Part shown: piece by piece, positions 24,950 through 37,202 of the stretch | Layout of the letters: every line of letters begins with the position of its first letter | How positions within the stretch are numbered: position 1 is the first letter of the stretch | Assembly: GCA_028023455.1 (NCBI GenBank) | Contig: JAQFVV010012435.1 | Location: 2,916,001-2,980,000 of the forward strand | Source: Epiperipatus broadwayi | Lineage: Eukaryota; Onychophora; Udeonychophora; Euonychophora; Peripatidae | Direction of reading: 5' to 3' | Length of the DNA stretch: 64,000 bases | Notes under the pieces: model-generated | The model's database searches: none | What the model was told of the DNA's origin: nothing | The model's input: only the letters and a program-made list of their open reading frames with translations | Made by a program: the position numbers and the translations under genes

Positions 24950-26075
24950 TATATATTAAGCCTGATTTTTCACAAAGCTTGATAGCTCACAAATGCATAA
25001 ATTACATGATAACAGCCAAGTTTATCTATGCTAGGAATCTTTTATCTGTTGCCAAGAGAATGTCTTTTGCATATAGAAGTTGGTTTGACAATATTTTGAA
25101 CATTCCTGATGTAGATAAAATTGATCTGTTATCATGTGATTTATATATATCAGAATTGTAATTTTAAAATGAGCAAATCTTTGGTAAATATTGCATAACA
25201 TTTGGTTGTCTGATTTTATTGGTGAAAAATCAATAACAAAGACATGAATTCTAAATCAGAAATGACAAATTTAATAAAATGCAATTACTTTTAACATTTT
25301 AATAATAGTTATTAATGAACAAATACCAGGTTAATAAGACAAAAATCAAATTTCATTGGTCACATTTTCTTACTTCTAATGAAATATATCCAGGTAATTT
25401 TAATGATTTAAATAACTAATTAAATCTCAAGAGAGACCTAAAACATTGGAACAGAACAAACCCAAATAGCCACTTGAATTAGTTACTTTACAAAACTACA
25501 TTAAAAAATCTAGTGTTTAATATAAAACTCATATATTTAAAATTATTAAATATATAAAGTATAGTATGTGCACATAGTATAGAAATAATACACACATCAC
25601 TTAAGTGACACTAGTTTATAAAAATTAAATGAAAATTAATTTATACATTTAATCATATCATTAACTATTTTATAATGAAAAGTTATTTTGTAATAAATAA
25701 GAAATAATAAAATAATAATTTGCACTGTAAAAAAAGAAAAATAGTTTTGCTGCATATAAGAATTTGAATTGCGTAATTTATAAAGTTAAAAGAAATTACT
25801 TTTGCTATTACTTAAAATATTTCTTTTAAAATGGATGAAATTCCTTTCAATTGATTGTAAAAGTTTCTTTTATGAAAATGTTTCTTTCATAAACAAAATA
25901 ATATTGGAATTGATTTTTAATGTGCTATCAATTTCCTGTAAAATATTACACAGGCTATGACATAATTTTTATAATTTTTATTTTAAATAAAAGTAATTAC
26001 AAACATTTTTTAATATTAAAAAATCAAATATAATATATTGAACCAGGGCCCCTGAAATTAGTTATGTCTAGGTTT
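24950..26075. other. AT-rich spacer
   Basis: No feature recognised. A 60-codon plus frame at 24979-25161 has ordinary complexity but no family match and no splice context. Confidence 0.4.
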
Positions 26076-26088
26076 AAATATCTTTTTT

Positions 26089-26187
26089 TTCCATGGGTCA
26101 TAGCATCAGCCGGGAAGCGAACCTGCTAACCCGGGACAACTGCTTGTAAAGCAGCTGTCACTGACCTCTCAATCACCAATGCTTGAC
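26089..26187 (-). mobile_element. tRNA-only mini-retroposon, family G (copy 1)
   Basis: The minus strand reads as a tRNA-like body: GAGAGGTCAGTGACAGCTGC (D-arm region), an anticodon-like arm GCTGC-TTTACAA-GCAGT, and AGGTTCGCTTCC in B-box position. The 3' side (left on the plus strand) ends in a T-run, i.e. a short poly(A) tail. AAATATCTTTTTT at 26076-26088 and AAATACCTTTTTA at 26188-26200 look like a worn target-site duplication. Two further copies at 39.5 and 40.5 kb share all these parts. Confidence 0.7.
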
Positions 26188-26200
26188 AAATACCTTTTTA

Positions 26201-26984
26201 AATTACTATAAGTTGACAAATACCTTTTTTAACATAATTTTCATAAGTTTTACATTTACTTTAATACTACGGGGTTTGACTGGCCCTTCAAGCAGAGAAA
26301 TAGAATACCATTGATAGATAAACCATCAACAGTACCTATAACCAAATTGAGGCTATACAAAGCATAAAGCATGATCACATTTCCAGGTGATAGCACTTCT
26401 CGATTGCTAGATCAAACACCCTATATCCTAGCATTTTATTTGTTTTGAATATAAACTCAGACACTATCTGACTATATAAGCTGTATAGTCAGCATTCTCG
26501 GATGATACGCCATGAATCTAGACTTGAAATATCCCATGGCTAGCTCATACTCTTAAATCAAGAGTCCAGATATTTACTTAACCCATAAAATAACTTTACT
26601 GACTTACTGGTCTTGCAGTGATAAGAGAGAGAGTGAGAAAATAGACAAAATAACAATTAAGCAAACATTATTATTTCATTTCTCAAACATATATTTAAAA
26701 TAATATAACAATATATTTTACACAAGAAAGTATAAATTATGACTTTAGGTCTATAATTATAATAGTCCTTTGTTAAAGTTCATTTAAGTTAAAATCCAGT
26801 GTCTATTTGGTTATTTATAGTAACTTTACCTAGGTTTTAATTTGTGTGTGTATTTTTCAACCAGTTGGAATTTTGGTTATATCAATCACTTTGTGGCTTT
26901 CCTTTCAGGTTTCAGTCAAACAATGGGAGATACTCTCAGCATTGCTTCCAGATATTGATTCATGTGGAATAGTTGATGGCTGAG
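26201..26984. other. Spacer, no confident feature
   Basis: Slightly less AT-rich around 26270-26540. No tRNA arms or open frame that I can support. Confidence 0.35.
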
Positions 26985-28050
26985 GGATTTCATCACTGAA
27001 AGCTTTTGATCTGAGAATGCTGCGCCTAGATCTTAGACCACAATGCAACATACCAGCAGCCACCATTTATCTTTACTTAACCACAAAACTATGAGTCTAA
27101 AATTAAAAACACAATAATATTTTAATCCAAACCCTTTAGCTTATATAGACATATAGGTCTGATCTCAGTTCAATAACATACATTTTGGTGTCTTTGGTTC
27201 TTCAATAACGATAGTCACCACTACCATATTAGGCAGGATTTGTGTTAAACTACCATACATTATATGATCACAATTTCTTATGATTGCTCATAACTGTTAT
27301 TAAAACAGGTAAAACTTTCCATACAGTAATGGCACTCAGTGGAAGCCAGAGTAATCAATGGATGCCAGAAGGCTTGTGCATAAAATCCATATCTAGTGCC
27401 TACTTATCCAATAATTCCAGAATAGTTTCTAGCCTGTGTCAGTGAGGAGCTTTTGGATCTGAAAGCACTCTTAGGATATCATGCATCCCTCCAGCAACTG
27501 CATTTTAAGTTCACTTAACTACAAAAGTATAAGTCTAAAATTGAAAACACAATAATATTTTCAATCCAAGCTCATTAGCTTATGTAGTCATATAGGTCTG
27601 AACTGAATTCAGAACCCATACATTTTGGTGTCTTTGGTTCTTTAATAACCATAGTCACCACTATCATATTAGGAAGGATAGGCATTAAACCACCAAACTG
27701 CATCTGATCACCATTTCTTATGCTTGCTGATAAATTATTAAAACAGGCAAAATTCTCCATACAGTAGTCTACTCAGTGCAAGATAGAGTAATCAATAGAT
27801 GGTTAGAAGGCTTGTGCCCAAAATATTTATCTAATATGTATACATTCAATATCACCAGACTAGTTTCTAGCTTGAGGCTTTTGTCAATGAGGAGTTTAAT
27901 GAGGAGTTGTGGATCTGAGAGCACTGCAACTAGATTTTAGAATCTAATGCAACCCTCTAACAAACCACCTTTTATCTCTACTTAACTGCAAAACTATTAG
28001 TCTGAAATTGAAAACAATAATATTTTCAATCCAAGCTCATTAGCTTATAT
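26985..28050 (+). repeat. Repeat family A array, direct half (about 2.3 units)
   Basis: The landmark TTAGCTTAT occurs at 27136, 27575 and 28040, spacings of about 439 and 465. Each unit carries GATCTGAGAGCACTGC, AACTACAAAACTATGAGTC, TTTTCAATCCAAGCTCATTA, CATACATTTTGGTGTC, ATCACCATTTCTTATGCTTG and TCAATGGATGCCAGAAGG in that order. Unit sequences have drifted by scattered point changes and short indels. No common reading frame. Confidence 0.88.
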
Positions 28051-29605
28051 AGCCACAAGCTAGAAACTAGTCTGGGGATATTGGATGAGTAGACACTGGA
28101 TAGGGTTTTTATGCACAAACCATCTGACATCCATTGATTACTCTGGCTTGCACTGAGTGGCACTATTGTATGAAGAGTTTTGTCTGTTTTAATAACAGTT
28201 ATGAGCAAGCTTAAAAAATGATGATCTTGTGATGTTTGATGGTTTAACACCAATCCTGCTTAATAGGATAAAATTAGCCATGATTATTAAAAAAACAAAA
28301 TCACCAAAGTGTATGGGTACTGAACTGAGTTCAGACCTATATGACTGCATAAGCTAATGAGCTTGGATTGAAAATGTCATTGTGTTTTCAAATTTTAGAT
28401 CACAGTTTTGTAGTTAAGAAGAGATAAAAGATGCCTTCTGGAGGATTGCATTAGATCCTAAAATGTAGGTGCATTGTTCTCAGATCCAAAGCTTCTCACT
28501 GAAGGAGTCCATAAGTTAGAAGCTAGTCTGGGGATAATGAATGAACAGGCACTAGATAGGGATTTTATGCACAAGCTTTTTGGCATCCATTGATTACTCC
28601 AGTTTGCACTGAGTCACACCACTGTATGGAGAGTTTGCCTGTTTTAATAACCATTATGAGCAAGCACAAGAAATGGTGATCATGTGATATTTGGTGGTTT
28701 AATACCAATCCTCCCTAATTGGATAATGGTTACTATGTTTATTAAAGAACCAAAGACATCAAAATGTATAAATACTGACCTGAGTTCAGACCTATATGAC
28801 TATATATGTTAATAATATTGGATTTGAAAATATTGTGTTCAATTTTAGACTCATAGTTTTATAGGGAAATAGAAATAAAAGGTGGATGCTGGAGTGTTTC
28901 ATATTATTCTAAGATCTAGGTGTAGTGCTCTCAGATCCAAAGCTCCTTACTGATGAAGGCCACATGCTAGAAACTAGTTTGGGATATTGAATTAATAAGC
29001 AATAAATAGGAATTTTATGAATAAGCCTTCCAGCATCCATTGATTATTCTGGATTGCACTGAGTGGCACTACTGTATGGAGAGTTTTGCCTGTTTTAATA
29101 GCAGTTATGAGCAGGCATAAGAAATGGTGATTCATGTCATGTTTGGTGGTTTAACACCAATCCTGTCTAATATGATTGTGCTGGCTATGGTTATTACAGA
29201 ACCAAGGACACCAAAATGTATGGTTACTGAACTGAGTTCAGACCTATATTTCTGTATAAGCTAATGAGCTTGGGTTGAAAATATTATTCTGTTTTTCAAA
29301 TTTAGACTCATAGTTTTGTGGTTAAGTAGAGATAAATGGTGTCTGCTGGAGAGTTGCATAAGATCCTAAGATCTAGGTGTCATACTATCAGATCCAAAAC
29401 TTTTCACTAATGAAAGCCACAAGCTTGAATCTAGTCTGAGAATATTGGATGAGTAGGCACTAGTTAGGAGTTTTATGCAAAGCCTTCTGACATTTCATTG
29501 ATTATTTTGTCTTGCACTTAATGGCACTACTGTTTGGAGACATTTTGTCTGTTTCAGTAGCAGTTATGAGCAGGCATAAGAAATGGTGATCATGTGATGT
29601 TCTTA
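28051..29605 (-). repeat. Repeat family A array, inverted half (about 3.4 units)
   Basis: From about 28051 the same units run in the opposite direction: CTAGAAACTAGTCTGGGGAT, then TTATGCACAAAC, then CATCCATTGATTACTC, then ATAAGAAATGGTGATCATG, then ACCAAAATGTATGG, then AGCTAATGAGCTTGG. The inverted landmark recurs at about 28360, 28808 and 29260, spacings of about 448 and 452. The switch occurs within a unit, not at a unit boundary. Confidence 0.88.
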
Positions 29606-29610
29606 TTTGG

Positions 29611-30164
29611 AATGTGTTAACAAATCTGATATATAAATAGAAAAAATATTGGACTTAGCACCCTCCCCTGTGGAAGTCCATGTGTAGATGTAAATAATAA
29701 TAATGATAATAATAAAGATGATAATAAATTATTAATTGGGATGAACTTTCTAATAATTCAAGATGTAGTTTTATCATTTTAAAATCCTCTTTTTGGATGT
29801 TTAATCAGTGGCATAAATGTGGATTTTTTATAAAAAAAAATTTATAAAATTATTTTTCCCAGATTGAACAGTATAACCCATTGGATTTGACTATTCCTGA
29901 TATTACTGGAGCTTCATCAATAAATTTTGATCAACCCATAATCATTGTATTGTTCTATTTTATAAACAAAATTTAGCAGCAATTTGATTTACATTGAAGT
30001 AGATAACAGTTAATGTCTGCAAATCTATAAGTTACAGTGGCAGAAAGACATATTGCAATCACTAGTGTGCCTATATATTGGTTAGAATCTTTTTTTAAAT
30101 TCTTTTATGACATTTTATCAATTATTTAGCTGTCTAAAACTCCATATGCTGAATATATAAATAA
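29611..30164. other. Spacer with short AAT/GAT microsatellite
   Basis: A run of AATAATAATGATAATAATAA lies near 29690-29725. Otherwise unremarkable. Confidence 0.4.
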
Positions 30165-30690
30165 TTCTCTGGCCATGCACTTTTTATGAATTTATGTATG
30201 CTCCCTGTGAGCATCAGTTTAAAAAGCATAAGTGGTACATTTAAACTTATAGCTTATCATTACATAAATCGGCCATTGCTCACTATGTTGAGATCAGTGA
30301 TTTGACCCATTGTGTACCTAAATTATAACTTAATAAATTATTTGTAGACTCTTACTCATTTTGTAGCAGGAGAGAGATGGAATCTCATTTTTAACCACCT
30401 GCAATTAGAAATAAATAGTGAATTTTGAATTTCATTGTAATAAATAGTCTATTTATATAGCACTGATAATCTATGTAATATAAAGAAGATAATAAATCTT
30501 TGGCCATGCATTTTTTATGAATTTACTTGCATCATCTGTCAGCATCAGTATAAAAAGCATTAGCAACTTTAAAAAGCATAAGTGATCCAATTATGATTAG
30601 AGTTTATTATTATATAATCCAACTTTGCTCACCATTATGAAATCAGAGCTTCGATACCACACAATATTGCCCATTAGATTAAAAAACAAC
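30165..30690 (+). repeat. Pair of diverged SINE-like direct repeats
   Basis: TGGCCATGCACTTTTTATGA at 30171 recurs at 30502 as TGGCCATGCATTTTTTATGA. Both are followed by GAGCATCAGTTTAAAAAGCAT or CAGCATCAGTATAAAAAGCA and then a region with GCTCAC and GATTTGACCC or GCTTCGATACC, the latter B-box-like. The period is about 330. These are probably two insertions of one tRNA-derived SINE. Confidence 0.55.
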
Positions 30691-32439
30691 TTATTTTTTT
30701 CCATGTAAATATTCAATTCCAATGAATCATTAATATTTGCTAAATTCAGTTTTGCTTGAATTTGTTTTAAAAGTTCCTTTTAATATTTAAACACATCAAT
30801 ATAATTAATTTTATTTGTAGAAATAACTATTTCCCTATCTTCCACTTTCATTCATCAAATGTAGCTACTGAGAAGTAAAACTTTTACAGTAAAATATTTT
30901 TAGTTTTAAATTTGTTACATTAATTTAAAATTTAATTATATTTCTATATAATTAATATGTGTTGTAAGATTAATAATGTTTATTTTAAATTAAAAATAAT
31001 ATTATGTAAATTGTTAAAGGATTACTTTTAAAATAACATAATTACTACCAAATTATTAAATTAAAGATTGTTTTAATTTTAAAATGTGTTATATATACAT
31101 ATATATATTTTCAATAAGTTTATTAAATTATATAAATTAAATTTTATTAAAAAAATATTGATGTTTTATTAATTAAAAAATGTACAGTATGTTTTTAATT
31201 AAAAAATGTTAGATTTGTTAAGTATATATAAAAAAGCACAATATTTAATTTATAAATATTTTTTTCAATAAATTAAAATTCTTAAGAAATTTCTTGTATG
31301 TCAGTTATAATAGATTTAGTTTATGATTGAGTGAAATAAAAGAGTAAAAAGAAATAATTATAAATATTACTATTTTAATTAATATTCAATTCTATATTTT
31401 CCCTATTAATTTTTTTACTCAATTTGAGGGCAATAACATAGCTATCTTTCTTGGAATAAAAAGCATAAGAAAGATAATTCAGTTTTTTTCTACAGCTATA
31501 TTTTAATTATTAAAACATTTTCATTAATTTGACACATAATACAATTATAAAAATAAAATACATTTTATATTCAATATAATACGTTTCTTACAGCATTTAA
31601 ACTTACATTGTAAAAAATAAATATATATTTTTATATTATTTTAATAAAGTCAAAAATGTATATATTTTTTAATTTTTCATTTATGATAATTTTATTCTTT
31701 TAAAATATCTTATTATTTTAGTTATTTGAAAAATAATTTTCAGTAATAAATATGCAAAGAAATGTTTTTCCATAAAATCTATTCAGACTAAGAGCTACAT
31801 ATATGAAAATTAAGCTTATGATTTAAAAGTTAATTTAATTGCACTTAATAGACAGAGAAGGTTTTAAAATACAAATCTCAAAGCTGCAGATTCAGTTAAA
31901 AGATAAAAAGAAAATTCTTTAAAAAGTGCAAAAACAAGAAGCTGGTTTTTGTATTTAATGGTTAAAAAGTATAAGTTTAAACAAATAGTAATAATCCCAA
32001 AAATTTGAAATGATATTTTAAAATTGCATACAGAATATCACATGACTCTCAGATCAATAATTTGCATAGTATGCATGTATGAAAATCCAATGCTTGTCAT
32101 TAATAAAAGCTAATATTTAGAAACTACTTTGCATTGTTTGTTTGGCACCTATGACCACAAATGCAACCTAAATAAACCTACAGCTGATTAAAAGAGTGAA
32201 TCATAACACATCTGGAAATTTCACACAAAAAATGAAATATTTTTAGGTAAAATACTATTAACAGAAACTTTACTTTTCCCAGAGAAAAAATTAAAATATT
32301 GTAAATTTACATTTCAGTAGTGTAAAGGAATTTATTGCTTTATATTGTACCTAATAATACCCAAGTGATCAAAGTTTCTAATATGACTAATCATGAGGTA
32401 TTTTATTAAATTATATTAAAAGATGACAAGTAAAGGTGA
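30691..32439. other. AT-rich spacer
   Basis: Very AT-rich between 30.8 and 31.8 kb. Nothing recognised. The 5' part of the mariner at 32.4 kb may begin near 32350 but is not legible. Confidence 0.4.
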
Positions 32440-33385
32440 ATTATCTTTTACAGACATCAAGTGGCAATATCTCAGCTTGCTTTTAGAAAAAGAATTTAAT
32501 ACAAAGAGAATGCCTAAATAGCTTTGAATGTTCTCTAAAGGATGAACCCATGTGTAGTACCTGTTACTGCTACTAAATACCTTTTTCAAGAACTCTTCTG
32601 CATCAGTCTGGCAACAAGGTGTCATTGAGTGAGATGGTGGTGATATGTAATACATTTTTTTGTTAAGTGCATGTTGCTTATTTGTTGATTTTTTGTAATG
32701 GCTGAAAAGTTGATTTTTGTTGGAAATCTGGCAGGAAAATAGTTGCAATGCTTGATACAGCTTATAATAAGCTATTCTGGGAAAACATGAATGTACAAAT
32801 AATTTAATGGAAGAATTCAAATTCACCATATCCCTAAAAAGTTTTGGTAAATGAAGTTCAACGTCAAAATAATACTGACTATTTTTGTAATGCAAATGAT
32901 ATTGTCTACTCAAAATTTATTCATAATGGTCAGGTGTTTTACCTACAAATTCTGGAATATTTTCATGATGCAGGAAATGTAAATGTTTATGGAAAAGTAT
33001 GAAGTGCAGGCTTAACCATGATGTTGCACTAATGGCTTTGAGTGTGAAACAATTTTTAATCAAAAACAACATGACCCTGCTTATACATCTACCATATTCA
33101 ACTGATCTTTCTTTGTGTGACATCTGTTTATTTCTTGAATGAAAAATGCCTCAAAATGAACAGTTTTATATTATTAGAAAGGGTGAAAAAAATGCTGAAA
33201 ACATTAAAAGATATCACTTTTCAAGAGTTTTGGAACAGCTTCTAAAAAACTGGACATGTTTAGACCAATACATTGCAACAAATGGACAATTCTTTGAAGA
33301 AGATTCAATTTGTAATGCTTTCAAATAAATACACATTTTTTATTACAAAATCCTGGACATTTGGGAAGTACCCCTTTGCATTCAT
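32440..33385 (+). mobile_element. Mariner-family transposon, decayed
   Basis: The plus strand keeps the mariner layout through several frames. A GDETW-like site is eroded to DEPMCS near 32550. The FVPEGQTVN-like segment survives as FIHNGQVFYLQILEYF near 32920-32970. The HD and CD catalytic aspartates and the IATNG-x-FFEED end follow in the frame from 33008. The 3' end includes TTTGGGAAGTACCCC at about 33360-33376, probably the right terminal repeat; the left end is not identified. Two minus-strand ORFs here (32416-32913 and 32917-33123) are shadows. Confidence 0.72.
33008..33328 (+). pseudogene. Mariner transposase C-terminal half, one internal stop
   Basis: Reading from 33008: a NHDVALMALSVKQFL segment (second catalytic D in the family's HDNAPAH site), then YSTDLSLCDICLF (third D in the YSPDLAPCDFFLF site), a stop near 33143, then on to NWTCLDQYIATNGQFFEED and the end at 33328. 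The two aspartates are 32 residues apart; mariners normally have 34, and two residues appear to be missing just after the second D. The first catalytic D and the DNA-binding N-terminus are not legible. The stop and loss of the first half make it inactive. Confidence 0.75.
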
Positions 33386-33399
33386 AAATGATTTTTTTT

Positions 33400-34759
33400 A
33401 ATGGAATGGCACATGATACGAAAGTGCAATCATCAATGACATTATTATAATTCAAGAATATGGCAGCATATTATTTGTTTCATCCCACACAAAAACAATA
33501 CTTAAGTTTACACTGTTGTAACAATTATCAAGAATAGCATAATATGTTCAAATTCATTTATTTAATTATAATTTTTTTTTTAAAAGTGTAGATACCAGAA
33601 ATTGCAGTACTGGGGTTATTATATTGTGTTTTTTAATCTTGGAATTAATTAACCCAGTAAAAGCAACAAATATAAATACATTTTTGAATTATTCTTTTAA
33701 GAGTAGTCCTTTTTACTGCACTTCAGAGCCATCTATTGCAAGCCTGAATAATCAATAGACAACAGATGACATCATGCTATAATATTGACCATCCAGATCT
33801 GTTTTTTATTCTTGTCTTCATCAATGTAGAATATAATTCAAAGCTGGAATTAATGCACTTACACATGTAGTAGTAATCTTTTTTTTTGTTAATAGACTAA
33901 AATTAAAAAAAAAGTGCTATGATTGTAAACTCAAACCAACTTGCTTGCATGGTTATATAAATTTAACATCAAGTTAATCTCTATATTAGAGATTTCATTC
34001 ATGTGACAACTAGCTTTTGGAAAAATATGCATAAGCTAAAAAAATCATGGGATGTTGTTACTAATATTAAGTTATCATAGTTTAACATGGGAATAGATGG
34101 CAAAGAAGTATTAATTATTCTTAGATAGCTTGTAGTGGGTATAAAAGCATAAAAAGTTTAATCACATGAATGAGACTTTCATGCCCAGGTATTATTACCT
34201 ATCCTCCAAAAAAAATGTGGCCAAACAATTGTATTTTTTAAAATATAGTACTCATAGGATTATTTCTTTTATTTTTCAGTAAAAATCTATCGATTTAAAA
34301 AAATAAAGAAATAAATACTTTCTTAATTAAGTGCATTTAATAGGCAAAAAATATTTTATGCATAAAAAGTAGAAGAGACAATAGATATATATGTTTTGAT
34401 ATCCACGAAAACTTTCTCTACTTGATAGAAAAATATTTTAAGCAATTTTTCTCAATTGTTTTTATTAATAAATATAAGTTTTATATGTCAAATAATATTT
34501 ATATATAAATTCAAGAAGGAATATAAAATTTAATATTAGGTATTGTAAAATTTTTATATGTATTTAAATTTATAAATAAACACATATTCACAATAACAAA
34601 AATGTATAAATATTAAACATCAATTACTTAATAGTAATTATATTTTCGATTATTTCCATCATATACTTTTAATTGTTAAATGTCGTTAGAAAAACTAAAA
34701 CTTTATTTAAAGTTTTTAGATACATTCCTTTTTCTTCATTGTGTGTTTTTACCCTAACC
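33400..34759. other. AT-rich spacer
   Basis: No feature recognised. ATT/TTA-rich with homopolymer runs. Confidence 0.35.
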
Positions 34760-34860
34760 AATAACTGTACTAGCATGAATGTTGATCTTAGATCTTTAGT
34801 ATCATAAATGTTGAAATTAAAGTTATGCTGTAACCAACTAGACTACTCTATCAAAGGCAA
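34760..34860 (-). mobile_element. SINE-like retroposon, family E, minus strand
   Basis: On the minus strand, GATAGAGTAGTCTAGTTGGTTACAGCATAACTTT aligns with GATAGAATAATGTAGTTGGCTAGAACATCATTTT at 35.7 kb, first part quoted in pieces: GATAGAGTAGTC, AGTTGGTTACAG. The B box is worn. Confidence 0.45.
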
Positions 34861-35142
34861 CAGTTGGCAGAAATTTTATACATTTATCTATGTTGAATCT
34901 ACAGATTTCTCCATCTTTCCTAAGGGCAAAATTAATATATAGTTCAATTATGAATTATCGTACTAGATTGTCATATGGTGTTATTTTGTATTGTGGTATG
35001 AGCAGCTTTTTATATTTTTTTCTTTTCCCTCTCTACCCAATAATTTTTTCCCCCAAATCAATTTATATGTTATTTTCTAATCAATAGTAGTACTCTTTTA
35101 ATCATTTACTCAATGGTGTGAATGATGTCACTAAAATATCTC

Positions 35143-35394
35143 ACTGATATACATTCTTCCACAATCCAATAGTATTTAATAGATGCAGTTTTCGATTTTA
35201 GCATATCATGTTTAGGTTCTGTAGAGTTAGGATTTTCGTAGTATTCTATAGCTTTAGTAAAGGTGTTCTAATGCCACAGCTGCTACACCCCACTATAAGG
35301 AATTCTAAACTCTGCAAAATGCAAATTTGAAATGCCGAATAACAAAAACTCCATCAAAAATCAGTTTATGAATATGGAAGAATGTATATTGATG
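35143..35394. repeat. Inverted repeat with ~20-bp arms
   Basis: ACTGATATACATTCTTCCA at 35143-35162 pairs with TGGAAGAATGTATATTGAT at 35374-35393. Possibly a small MITE. The interior shows no other pairing by eye. Confidence 0.45.
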
Positions 35395-35699
35395 AAACCC
35401 ATGACCTATGACATCAACTGATATTAGAAATAAAACAGATGTATTGAAAGTAGTAGACCACATGTATCGAGGAACATATATTTGATTGAAAAGGACAAAA
35501 ATATTAGATAGTGATAAAAATCAGAAAGAAGAAAATTCAATGCATCTTCTCACATAACAATAGCAAGTAAATTCATAAGCCATCCTACTATACTAATTCA
35601 TAATGTCTAAAAACCATTCATTAACTTTGTTCTCAACAAAGTTTGAAAAATCAGAAAAAAAGTCATAGATAAGTATATGAAATTTCTTCTGAATGTTTG

Positions 35700-35830
35700 C
35701 CTTTGATAGAATAATGTAGTTGGCTAGAACATCATTTTAAATTCAATATTAATAAATCTAAAAGTCCAGGTTTGATTTCTAGGTTACTATCACTGGTCAT
35801 GCCAGCATTAGCTAAAAAAATTAAGAAAAT
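35700..35830 (+). mobile_element. SINE-like retroposon, family E
   Basis: GTAGTTGGCTAGAACATC (A-box region), AGTCCAGGTTTGATTTC (B box) and an ACTGGTCATGCCAGCA tail, followed by an A-rich end (AAAAAAATTAAGAAAATAA). This is the most complete copy of the family in the window. Confidence 0.6.
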
Positions 35831-35957
35831 AATACAAATTATAACTGTGTTATATTCTACCTATACACTAGAATGTATTTATGAAATTTAAATGAAATTT
35901 GAATTTTTTAAAAAACATTTAACAACTAATAATAGATGATGGAAATAGTTTAACATA

Positions 35958-36675
35958 TGGGCGGGGACCCAAAAATAACTTCAATTGTTATTTGGTTTGT
36001 GCACTGGTTGTCATATATGCTTCAGCTGTTACATACTTCTTTCAGGGACCCTTCTGCATCAATATACCAAATGACATCACTGTGTGAAATCATGGGACCA
36101 TGTAGAAATTTTCTTTGTAAAGTGTATTTCATGTATTAGTCTTTTTTATATATATAATGGCTAAAATGTTAAATTAATGCTGATTTTTTTATGTAAATGA
36201 CATCTTTCTCTCAGATTTAGTTTGTAACAGTCAGACATTTTACCTGTAAGCTCTGAAACAATTATGTGATGAGGTAAAATATAAACCTCCTGTTTTGTGC
36301 AAAAAAGAGTGCAATCTCCATCCTAACAATGTCATCTCTTAAACTCTTGAGTGTAAAACAGTTTTTAGTTAAGTTCAGCATGATACAGCTTTTCTATCAG
36401 CAATACTCACTTAATCTTACTTCATGCAATACTTTTTAATCTCTCAAATCATTTTTTGCAGATTTAGAACAAGAGGAAAAATGACAGAAGCATTAAAATG
36501 CATCACTTGACAAGTGTTTCTGGACTACTTTATAAAATAAAAAACACATTTAAATTGGTGCATAGCATTAAATAGGCTATACTTTTTAAAGTGATTCAAT
36601 TTGCAACATTTAAAAATAAATATACAATTTTTTATTACAAAATTCTCATTATTTTTGGGTCCTCCCTCCCCCGTG
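35958..36675 (+). mobile_element. Mariner-family transposon, second decayed copy with both ends
   Basis: The left end TGGGCGGGGACCCAAAAATA and the reverse complement of the right end both contain GGACCCAAAAATAA behind a G-rich tip, and TA lies just outside each end (35956-35957 and 36676-36677), the mariner target site. The inside follows the first copy: GTGTAAAACAGTTTTTAGTT against GTGTGAAACAATTTTTAATC, and the same GATTCAATTTG...AAATAAATA...TTTTTTATTACAAAAT end. It is 718 bases long, so about half of a full mariner is lost, and no frame stays open. Confidence 0.7.
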
Positions 36676-36861
36676 TATAATTATTACTAAAATACCATCA
36701 CCACAAATGTTCAAGCATCAATTATTTAACTTTAGGCATCTAATCAAATTTCTAAGTAGTATAATCTGTCAATTGGGTTTATATTAAACAAATTGAGTCA
36801 ATACAAATATATATATATTGTACCAATCGGAATGAAAGTGAAGATCGAATCTAAACGCAAA

Positions 36862-36955
36862 AACAATATCTGCACTACAAGGGCGCCATCTAGGCATTTG
36901 AACCTAGAAAAATTTATAAAGTAGGCAGATATGCGCTGTTAAGATTCCACTTTAT
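36862..36955 (+). other. tRNA-Leu-like module
   Basis: ACTACAAGGGCGCCA recalls the D arm of tRNA-Leu (GGTCTAAGGCGCCA). Then comes a hairpin TCTAGG-CATTTGAA-CCTAGA in the place of the anticodon arm, and GTTAAGATTCCACTT is a worn B box. Related modules lie at 58.3 kb and, in tandem, at 62.8 kb. Confidence 0.5.
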
Positions 36956-37202
36956 TTAAATATTCCGATCGTTAGCCCAAGTCACTAGCTCAGTGGAGAC
37001 GCAGAGATAAAAATCTATATCTTAATTTATATCTTAAATCTCAAAGAGTAAAAGCCACTGCCAGAAATTAACATATAAAAATATTTATTTACGCACATAT
37101 AAAATAATATTTAAATTTTGAGGAATAAGTTTAACATTTTAGATTTTTATATTAACTTTTAATTTTACATTTAACTAAGTTTCAATGAGTTTAATTATTA
37201 TT

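Noticed and set aside
32416-33123. Minus-strand frames of 165 and 68 codons
   Set aside because: They lie antisense to the mariner transposase remnant, whose motifs are on the plus strand.
36870-36905. TGGCGCC on the minus strand as a retroviral-type primer-binding site
   Set aside because: The match to a Lys primer site ends after eight bases, no LTR pair is present, and the tRNA-Leu D-arm reading explains all three copies.
36983-37010. TAGCTCAGTGG as the start of a working tRNA gene
   Set aside because: A perfect A-box word, but no B box or pairing arms follow at the right distance; better read as part of the composite repeat.
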